From Saussurea involucrata (taxonomy: Eukaryota; Streptophyta; Magnoliopsida; Asterales; Asteraceae), in assembly GCA_033807775.1 (NCBI GenBank), contig CM066317.1, forward strand, positions 40,241,870-40,305,869: a stretch of DNA of 64,000 nucleotides, written 5' to 3'. The notes under the pieces are model-generated. The model did no database searches. It saw only the letters and a list, made by a program, of their open reading frames with translations, and was not told the DNA's origin. Below, piece after piece: positions 55,932 through 64,000 of this stretch. The translations under genes were made by a program, and so were the position numbers. Each line of letters starts with the position of its first letter. Position 1 is the stretch's first letter.

Positions 55932-57601
55932 TGTAATACCCCGGGTAAGTTCGTTAGTTAAATTCTCTTTCCGTTAAATTATTTAACTTTAAAATTGGAT
56001 GTTTAGGGTAAGTTTGGGTTAAATTATAAGTTAAGGGTGTTTTGGTCATTTTTGAATAGTTCAAGCCAAAAATGTAAATTTGGGTTTGATACATATACCT
56101 TTTAGTTTCCAGATATTTTACAAAAACAGAAAATATCAGCTAGTGTGTGTGTGTGTGTGTGTGTTTGGAGAAGACAAGAAGAAGAAGAAGAAGAAGAAGA
56201 AGAAAGGGTTATTTGGCTAGGACTTCAAATTAGGATTGTTGGAAGTGATATTAAGGTATGTTCCTTTACGTTTTATGTTTGTAATTGTTAGTAGAAGGTT
56301 TCTATCGGAGTAGAATGGTCGATTTCATGTCTGGTAATGATTTCAATCGATTCTGGGTAGAATTTGGGCAAACCGACAGAGGTTTCCGGACGCAATATGA
56401 ATGTGTCTGGTAATTTCTCCTTGCTAGTGTCCGGACAGACAAGTATCCGGTAAGTTTCTCTTTTCTATGGTTTCCGGATGAAATTAGATACCGGATGGTG
56501 TCCGGATTGCTTTGGTTTCCGGATGTCCTCCGGATTGTTTATATTGTCCTGAAAGTTGTGTTGTCCGGATAGTTCATGTTGTCTGGATAGTTTGGTTGTC
56601 CGGTCACTTTTGAGATTTGAAATGCTTTTAGTATCCAATGACTGTGGGTTTTGTCGACTCTTGGATAGGATATGAATGAGGACTGGAAATACTGTGGACT
56701 CGACTTAAGTTCGGGTTTGGGGGAAATAAATGAGGATAAGAGTTTTTTTTGAAAGAAATGAGGATAAGAGTTAGATAGAATTATCTAGAGTTCTTAGCCT
56801 GCTAATAAGTCTTATGTGTTCGATTAGTAAAGAGCTATGTGTATTTAAATTGTTTCAGATTCTGAGAATTGTGGGTAAAAGATCGGATAGCTTGGAGAAA
56901 AGCTTGGAAGGGTTATTGATAAGCAATCAGGTAAGTTTTACTTTAAAACGTTTTCAAACTGGAATACATATATGTGGATTGAGAATGTGATATAGAGTGT
57001 GATTATGTGCTTATGTTTGAAATATAATATGTTGAGATGTATATTATATTTATATGAGCATTACACTACACGAGTGCACGTTGGTCGGGCTTAGGACCGG
57101 AGGAGTTTGGCTGTACGGAGGGACAGCGGAGTTGGCTGTATATTAGTGCAGCGGAGTATAATGATTAGTTGGCTCGCAACCAACTAATATGGCCATGGGA
57201 ATGAGGAGTTGTACACAGCGCACGAGTCTTACTTGGTATTTAAATACTTGTTGTATATTTGTGTTTTACAAAAGTATGACTAAACTGACAGGGATTATCT
57301 CACTAGACCGTTTGGTCTAGCCATCATTTTGTTTTCAAAAATATGTATTCCAGGTCAAGGAAGGTATAAAGGCAAGGATAAAGTATGACGTGCTTTTGAA
57401 GGCTATTTGGGATTTAGAAGTTTTCCTTAAACATTTTGTACGGATAGTATTGTAAATTATGCTAGCGAAAAGTTTGGACTACATTATGTAATGTACTTCT
57501 TTAAGACTTTCGGACCTTATGTGAATAATATGAATCTTTTGTTATATATCTTTGGCTGGTAAATGCTATTATATGGTGTATACTTGGGACGGGTCGTTAC
57601 A
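55932..57601 (+). mobile_element. Solo gypsy LTR in the C leader
   Basis: 1,670 bp, TGTAATACCCC to GGTCGTTACA, with exact TSD ctagt (55927-55931 and 57602-57606). No internal element sequence, so LTR-LTR recombination removed the rest. It carries (GT)n at 56143-56164, (AAG)n at about 56176-56204, and an array of TCCGGA-type motifs at 56380-56605. Orientation is taken from the TGTAATACCCC start. Confidence 0.88.
56380..56605. repeat. TCCGGA motif array in the solo LTR
   Basis: About a dozen TCCGG/CCGGA motifs in 225 bp, several as the palindrome TCCGGA. Spacing is irregular, 10-30 bp. Confidence 0.7.
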
Positions 57602-57606
57602 CTAGT

Positions 57607-58326
57607 CGAATTCATGCGTTTTTGGAAACCACAGCCGCAGTTACCGGATACCACAGCCGTGGTTACCGGGTCCTTCATAGTGTTACCGGGTAAGTTCCCT
57701 ATTCTTCAATTGTTACCGGGTAACTCTAAGTTACCGGGTAACTCTAAGTTACCGGGTAACTTTACACCTTACCAGTTAATTTAGCACTTACTGGACATCA
57801 CTCCTGGTAAGCTCCAAATACCGGTCAGCTCTCACATCCGGTAAGTACGTTCCCTGTAAGCACTCTTTCCATCTCGGTAAGTTCCATCACCCGGTAAGGA
57901 GTTATTTGTTTTATTTTTCTTATCGATAAGTTCTTATTCAGTTGTTTTCATCCGGTAACTGCCTCAACACCCGGTCAGTCATCAACACCCGGTAAGTTCT
58001 GTTTCCTTGCATTCGGTAAGTTTTGCTTAGCATTAATTCATCCGGTAAACTTGTCTCAGCCGATGACCTTCTATTACCCGGTATCCCAAGTTTATCCGGT
58101 AACTTCTGCAAAGTTACCTGTTTTTCATAATCTGATCCGGACACTTCCAGATCAGACATCTTTCATCTGGATTCTTATCCGGTAAGTTCTGCTTAGTCGA
58201 TTTCTTACCTGATTTAGCATAATCCACTATTATAATCTGCGTTAGGATATCAATCTTAGTGCCTTGCGTTAGGTTATCACTTTGAATCGAATCAATCGTC
58301 TGACGATCACGTTAGTGCAACACAAG
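57607..58326 (+). other. Element C leader, second part, with CCGGTAAGT array
   Basis: Between 57640 and 58200 there are about 18 CCGG motifs, most as CCGGTAAGT, CCGGTAACT or CCGGGTAAC. The GGTAAGT core equals the plant 5' splice-site consensus. No ORF. Confidence 0.75.
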
Positions 58327-61300
58327 ATGTCTTTGCGCGACGCTCTTGCTAGCGGCACCGACTCCAAGCCGCCTTGTCTCTACCAAGGTGAATACAGCCA
58401 ATGGCGGGACAAATTTCTAATCTTCATTGAGTCAAAGGATAAATTCGAGTTTATCTGGCGAGCTCTAGAAGACGGGCCAATTCCTGAACCCATGAAGACT
58501 ATTCCACCAACTGAAGCAGGTGGTCAACCTCGTGTCGAGAAAAAGACACTCTCCGATATGACTGCCGACGAAAGAGGCATGATTGAGGGAGAAAAGCATG
58601 CTAAGAGGTACCTAGTTCAAGCTCTACCCAACACGATCTACACTGCCATCGACAACTACAAAAAGACAGCAAAGGGCATGTGGGATCAGGTGGAGAAAAT
58701 GATGCGCAGGTGCGAAGTCGGGAATCAACTAAAAATCAACAGCTACATATGAACGCAGACCGGCGAATCGGCGAATCCCTCTCCCAGACATATGAACGCT
58801 TTTGTCTCCTTCTCAACGAACTTCACAAGAACCAAATCACTCGTTCCAACACAGAGAACGCACTTAAGTTCCTCAACAACCTCTTGCCTGAATGGAAAGT
58901 ATTCGCATCTCACGTCAAGCACAACCACTTGGTGGAGAAAGTCGGCATCCACGAGCTCTATGAGATGCTTCTGCAGGACGAAGATGAAGTGATGGAGATT
59001 CTGAATGAAAAGAAGTCTGCATCGAAGCCACCTACTGATCCATTAGCTCTTATGTCTTCAAAACGAGGCAAATCTTCTGGCCGTCGTTCCAAACGTGCTC
59101 AAGAGCCAAGTGAATCAGAACCCGAGGAAGAAGAGGATAGTGATTCTGATCCTGAAGTATCTGCCATTAAGAAAGCAATGGCCCTGCTCTCCAAATCCTT
59201 CCAACAACAGAAGTTTTACAAGAAGCCGACGTCCAATAATCAGCGCTACTCCACCTCCTCCAACAAGCGCCATGATTATCAGGACAAATATGAAGGAAAG
59301 AAGAAAGCTGATGAGTCCAACCAGTCTGACAAGAAGGAGAAGACAGAGAAAGATGACCGCAAGTCTGAGTCAAAGAAGAAAGACGAACCCGTGACATGTT
59401 ATAACTACGGGAAGCTCGGTCATTTTGCTAAAGACTGTAGGAGGCCTGTTGTGAAGAATGCTCATTATTACAAGGCGAAGCTCGCATTGGCAGAACAAAA
59501 AGAAGCTGGAGAAGCTTTATTTGTTGAAGACGACTATTGGTTGGGTCGTTCTGATGATGAAAGCGAATCTGATGGTGCTGATGCTTTCATGGGCTACCAC
59601 TTTCCTGCTGATGAAGAAAATGCAAAGTCATGTCAGGTATGTGAACCTATCCATCAAGATTTCTTTGATCAACTGAAAACTCTTGCTGAACGGATAGATT
59701 CCTATAAGGCCACCTCTAAAGAACAACTGCTTGAGATTAACTTATTATCTGAAAAGCTAGATGTTTAAAAGCGAATAACTGAGAAACACAAGTCCGAAAA
59801 TTCTAACTTAAAAGAAAAATGCAAAAATCTTTCAATAGCACCTAAGGACTTAAGGGCCAAGATATCTGAACTACAATCACAGCTAGATCAGTGTGAGAAT
59901 GAGAAAGCAGAAATTGTTTATCAATGCTCTGCTCTTCAAATTCAGCACAAGAAGTTTGTCGCTAAAATACTTGATCTTGAAACTAAACTCCACAAAAGAG
60001 GTCAAACTGATCAGACCATCCACATGAATAAACCCAAGGAGTTCACTTATTTTAACAAGGAATGGGGAATCGGATATGATAACCCACACTACTTGAAAAA
60101 TGGTATATTCAAAACACCTACACTGTATGATTTTGGTTGTTTTGGAATAGATAAAAAGTATCCAGAATATGGGATTAAATGGATTGGTCCTCTTGAACCT
60201 GAAAAGGAAGAGGAAACTGAGGAATATAAGCGAAAGCACACGACAAAAATGCAACTTCCTTTTTGTTATGAGCCTTTGAATTATTATTATGAGAAAAATC
60301 AAAAGAAATACCTTTCGAATGACTACTTTGACTGCTATAAGGTTGTAACGCCCAAGGATTTCTCCAAAAAGGATGAGGTCCAAGCAACCGCACCCAAGAC
60401 TGAGACGGATGAGTTCAAACTTTGTGTTCCCCCTCTCATCTTGGAAGCAAAGATAGTCGAGTTAGAGGAGTCACTCGAAAAGGAAAGGTCAATTTTTCAA
60501 AAGGAAAAGCAAGCGCTAATCACGGAACTTGAGAATTTAAAATCCGTAAAAACCGAAGTTGTGTCTGATGAAGGAAAGGAAATCCTTTGGTGTGAAATCA
60601 ACAAGCTTACGTCAAAACTGTCTGCCTTGGCAACATAAGCGATGAAGGAGCATACGAGAAATGGTCAGCTCAAAGAGCAGATTGACCTACTCCAATCTGA
60701 AAAGATGATTTCACCCGACTCTTCCTCCAACTCGTCGGACACGTCTTCGTGTAAAGCTTTCGTAGGCAAAATCTCTTCTACACAAGACGGTAAAGAATCC
60801 CAAGACGAGAATGTTTTAAGGAATTTGAACTCTGAATTTTTCCTAGCTTCTGCACCAAATTCCCCAAAACACACAAGCACAAAGTGTTCCTCTTCTTCCT
60901 CGACCGATCCAAGTCCTGTAATTCCGGATGTTGATTTTTCAGAATTTATGAACTCCGAAGGCAATTCTGATGAAGAGTTTGAATCGTTCCCTTTCGACAA
61001 ACCTCTTCCAAGTCATACTGATTTTCTGTCACCAGTAGTCAATCGACCGGTCAATTTTCAAAAGGGTGAATGTTCCAAAACAAAGACCCCAGCTGTGATT
61101 AAGATTTCTAAAACCAAGTCTGATTCTAAAAAACAATCACAGCCGAGGCAAAAGACCGATCGATCGACTGCCAAAACTCATGCTTCCTCAAAAGCCACTG
61201 ACCATGCTGTCAATGTTGTTTCAGATAAAACCGGTCGCGCTAAACAGGATAAACAAAAGTGGCTAGCCAAGGAATCTATCGAGAATGCTGCATCAAAGTC

Positions 61301-61805
61301 ATTTAATACTGTTTTCTATCTTAGAATGAACAAAAACGATTGTGCTTGGAATCATAGGAATGATTTTGTTAAACATGAGACTACATTTCCGATTAAGCTT
61401 TATTCCATTCAGCAATTGATTCAATTATCGCATGATTGTTTGTGTTGTTCTAGTTGTGGTTGGAATGACTTTGATGACATTAATAATAATGATTGGTTTG
61501 GGTCATATCACATGTATAACTCTGCAACCAAAAGGAAACCCCGTAAAAACAAAAAGAACCATCATAAACAACGAGGTTCCCAATCAGAGGTTAAACCAAA
61601 GCAAGAAAGGAAACTCATTTAAAAATGGGTTCCCCCTACTGAGGTTAAACCTACACCCAAGAGGAAACCTGTTTCAAAACAAGTTCCTCCAAAAGGTGTA
61701 AAATCTACACCCAAGAGGCAATCTGCTTCAATACAGGTTCCTCCGAAAGGTGTAAAACCTAACCCTCCAGGACCCATGCGTATATGGGTACCTAAAGTCC
61801 GCTAA
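58327..61805 (+). pseudogene. Element C gag with very long coiled-coil extension
   Basis: ATG at 58327 (MSLRDALASG; LYQGEYSQWRDKFLIFIESK). The UBN2-type gag domain continues after a 2-bp AT insertion near 58750 that shifts the frame (NADRRIGESLSQTYERFCLL, FLNNLLPEWKVFASHV). Then come an acidic part, a zinc knuckle CYNYGKLGHFAKDC whose second cysteine is Tyr, and a long C-terminal region. This region, in one frame to 61805, is broken by TAA at 59766, 60636 and 61620. It includes predicted coiled coils (59770-60000; VELEESLEKERSIFQKEKQA) and lysine-rich repeats, and ends I-W-V-P-K-V-R-stop. Total about 1,160 codons, far longer than ordinary copia Gag but typical of Sireviruses. The dead knuckle predicts poor RNA packaging. 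Confidence 0.8.
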
Positions 61806-61818
61806 TCTCGTTTTTCAG

Positions 61819-64000
61819 GACGGTCATGTGTGGTACTTAGATTCTGGATGCTCCAAGCACATGACCGGAAGGAGGGAGCTACTCACGAACTACAAGGAAC
61901 TATATGGCGGAGACGTGAGATTTGGGAACGATGACAAGGCGCCGATTTTGGGCTACGACGACATTGTCCAAGACAAGATCTCCATCAAGAAAGTCTCATA
62001 CGTCGCGGGATTGGGACACAACCTGTTCAGTATCGGCCAATTCTGCGATAAAGATCGAGAGGTCAGATTCAAAGCCAAAAGGTGTAGCATTCTCACAAAT
62101 GATGGAACGGAGCTACTAGTTGGAAAGCGAAAGACCAACCTCTACACCATCGACCTCGCAGCCCTGAAGACCGATAATTCTGTCTGTCTGATGTCAAAGG
62201 CTAATTCTCAGCAAGCGTGGATTTGGCATCGACGTCTCTCACACCTGAACTTCAAGAGTATCAACAAACTGTTGGGCGGACACGTGAAAGGCATGCCCGA
62301 TCTTCAATTCGTGAAGGATCGATTCTACGGGACATGCGAAATGGGAAAGATAAAGTGAGCGACGCATAAGGCGAAGGCAGCTCCAAGCACGTCACGGTCC
62401 CTCGAACTTATCCATATGGATTTGTGTGGACCGATGCGTGTTCAGAGCATCAACAAGAGCAAATATGTCCTCGTGATGGTGGATGATTTCTCACGCTACA
62501 CATGGGTCAAGTTTCTACGCACGAAGGATGAAACCCCGGAGCTAATCATCAACCACTTGAAGACCATCCAACTGAACCTTCAAAGACAAGTTCAGACTAT
62601 CAGGACCGACAACGGGACGGAGTTCAAGAATCAAACGGTGAACGAATACCTGACTTCATTCGGTATCTCGCAAACCTTCTCGGTCGCACGCACTCCTCAA
62701 CAAAACGGAGTGGTGGAAAGACGCAACCGTACCCTCGTCGAAGCTGCTCGCACGATGCTTTCCCAGTCCAAACTGCCTTTATTTCTGTGGACCGAAGCGG
62801 TGTCTACTGCATGTTACACGCAAAACCGCTCCATTATCAACAAGCGGTTCAACAAGACGCCGTACGAGATCATGAACAACCGCGTTCCGAACATCAAGTA
62901 CTTCCACGCGTTCGGATGCACGTGCTACGTCCTCAACGACAAATATGATCTCCACAAATTCAGCCTGAAGGCGGACGAAGGAGTTTTCATTGGATACTCC
63001 ATGCAGGCTAAGGCGTATCGCATTTACAACAAACGAACTAACACCGTTACCGAGAGTGTAAACGTGACATTCGACGAAGCCGCAGATTTGGCTTCTAAAC
63101 ACATCAGTTCAAAACCCGGTTTAACTGGCGTGCTAGCTAACGAACTTCCACGTTCGGGATCTGCACAAGCGACAGTAAATCCGAATCATGCATCTACGTC
63201 AAATGCTGATCTTTCAGATTTAGATTTACTGTTCCAATATTTTTATGATGATATGTTTAACATTTCTACTCCTCGTGTCTCAGCGCAACCAAGACTTGAA
63301 GCTACTCAAATCGAGGATTCGGTGAATCTTTCCGGACCGTCGCCCTCGACTAGCACTCCATCCATCACTGTGGAGACACCTCAGACATCATCCTCAACAT
63401 CATCTGATACTACCATCCCCCCGGAGGAACCAATACTAAACTCGGAGATCGCTCCTCAAGATTCGTCATCTGCTACAATCAATGATCAGCCTCTGCATTC
63501 CTCGGAACTAGAAGTTGCTCAACCTTCGACGAATCCTCCCCCGTCTCCTCTGAGAAATCAACCTGCGACACTTGAAGCTGTACAAGACCTTCCATCTGGT
63601 GATTACGTGGATCCGGATGCCTCACACTCAACTCAGCAGCCGCTTCCACACACCACCAAATGGACAAGAGCTCATCCCTTACACCAAATCATCGGTGATC
63701 CATCCACTCCAGTCCAAACGCGAGGCGCATCAGCAAATTTCTGCCTCTTCTCCGGCTTCTTGAGTAAGATCGAGCCCACCACCGTCCGCGAAGCACATGA
63801 AGATCCGGACTGGGTCATGGCCATGCAAGAGGAGCTCAACCAATTCGAGGCTCTCAAGGTATGGCGACTTGTCCCACGTCCATCCCAGAAGACGGTGATC
63901 GGCACTAAGTGGATCTTCAAGAACAAGAAGGACGAGGACGGCATCATAATAAGCAACAAGGCGCGTCTCATGGCTAAGGGATACCGTCAACAAGAAGGGA
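61819..64000 (+). pseudogene. Element C pol: protease, integrase, start of RT (continues off-window)
   Basis: Protease VWYLDSGCSKHMTGRRELLT with catalytic DSG, then HRRLSHLNFKSINKL. A TGA at 62356-62358 interrupts after CEMGKIK, probably from CGA (arginine). From 62359 the same frame stays open to the window end: integrase core (LIHMDLCGPMRV, VMVDDFSRYTWVKFL, IRTDNGTEFKN, ARTPQQNGVVERRNRTLVEA), a Ser/Thr/Pro-rich linker (63150-63650), then RT (MAMQEELNQFEALKVW, TKWIFKNKKDEDG, KARLMAKGYRQQEG). The gag stop precedes it in another frame, and the sequence TTTTTCAG|GAC lies directly upstream. Only one visible lesion, so pol is the best-kept part of C. Confidence 0.88.

Larger units (their letters stand above)
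55277..64000 (+). mobile_element. Sirevirus-like copia element C, 5' part (runs off the window)
   Basis: 5' LTR, perfect iMet PBS, long leader (with a solo LTR inserted), a very long gag and protease-integrase-RT in copia order, all plus strand. It is inserted in G; the 5 bases before it (55272-55276, aaaga) should be duplicated beyond its 3' LTR outside the window. One 2-bp insertion and four stops damage gag and pol. Confidence 0.85.

Noticed and set aside
57563..57784. 73-codon ORF in the C leader
   Set aside because: It spans the solo LTR edge and the CCGGTAA array; repeated Leu-Pro-Gly residues only reflect the DNA repeat.

Overview
This window reads as repeat-rich intergenic DNA from a large eudicot genome. 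The evidence is wall-to-wall plant LTR retrotransposons (Ty1/copia of the Sirevirus/SIRE type, Ty3/gypsy of the Tekay/Del and Athila types), tRNA-iMet and tRNA-Asp primer binding sites, a hAT-type MITE and a CACTA terminus. An Asteraceae-like genome is plausible, but that is only an impression. I see no convincing intact host gene, rRNA or tRNA. One intron-bearing unknown locus (48.0-49.1 kb) may be a host gene fragment.

The window is a set of nested insertions, labelled here by letter. A (1-~5985, +) is the 3' part of a Sirevirus: a giant additional ORF (aORF) and a 3' LTR. It sits in the integrase of gypsy D (5986-31217, -). D's 5' LTR is split at 11406/30738 by Sirevirus B (11407-30732, -, TSD atact, LTRs of 969 and 974 bp). 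B's integrase is split by F (20213-27509, -), an Athila-like element with gag and protease but no RT or integrase. D and the Tekay-like element E (31940-40243, -, TSD catac, 2.46-kb LTRs) both lie in an old copia remnant H (31218-47452, +). H also holds a candidate solo LTR (40309-41898), a hAT MITE (43705-44242, 8-bp TSD) and a 2.1-kb LTR element S (44768-46855, TSD gtttt).

To the right of H come a CACTA terminus (to 47983), the unknown locus, and a second nest. Sirevirus remnant Y (~49480-51011) is interrupted by Sirevirus remnant X (51012-~52540). X is interrupted by the Athila-like LTR/internal fragment G (~52541-55276), and G by Sirevirus-like copia C (55277 to beyond the window, +). C's leader carries a 1.67-kb solo LTR (55932-57601, TSD ctagt).

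The common theme is how these elements make several proteins from one RNA. E has an in-phase 78-bp intron exactly at its gag/protease boundary. B's aORF has two clean introns of 81 and 159 bp. In B and C, gag ends with W-V-P-K-x-x-stop followed by a 3'-splice-site-like CAG just before protease. The aORFs of A, B, X and Y share a C-terminal module that I do not recognise, tandemly duplicated in A. Several elements also carry family-specific arrays of short palindromes in LTRs and leaders. Most coding regions here are broken by nonsense codons, deletions or later insertions.
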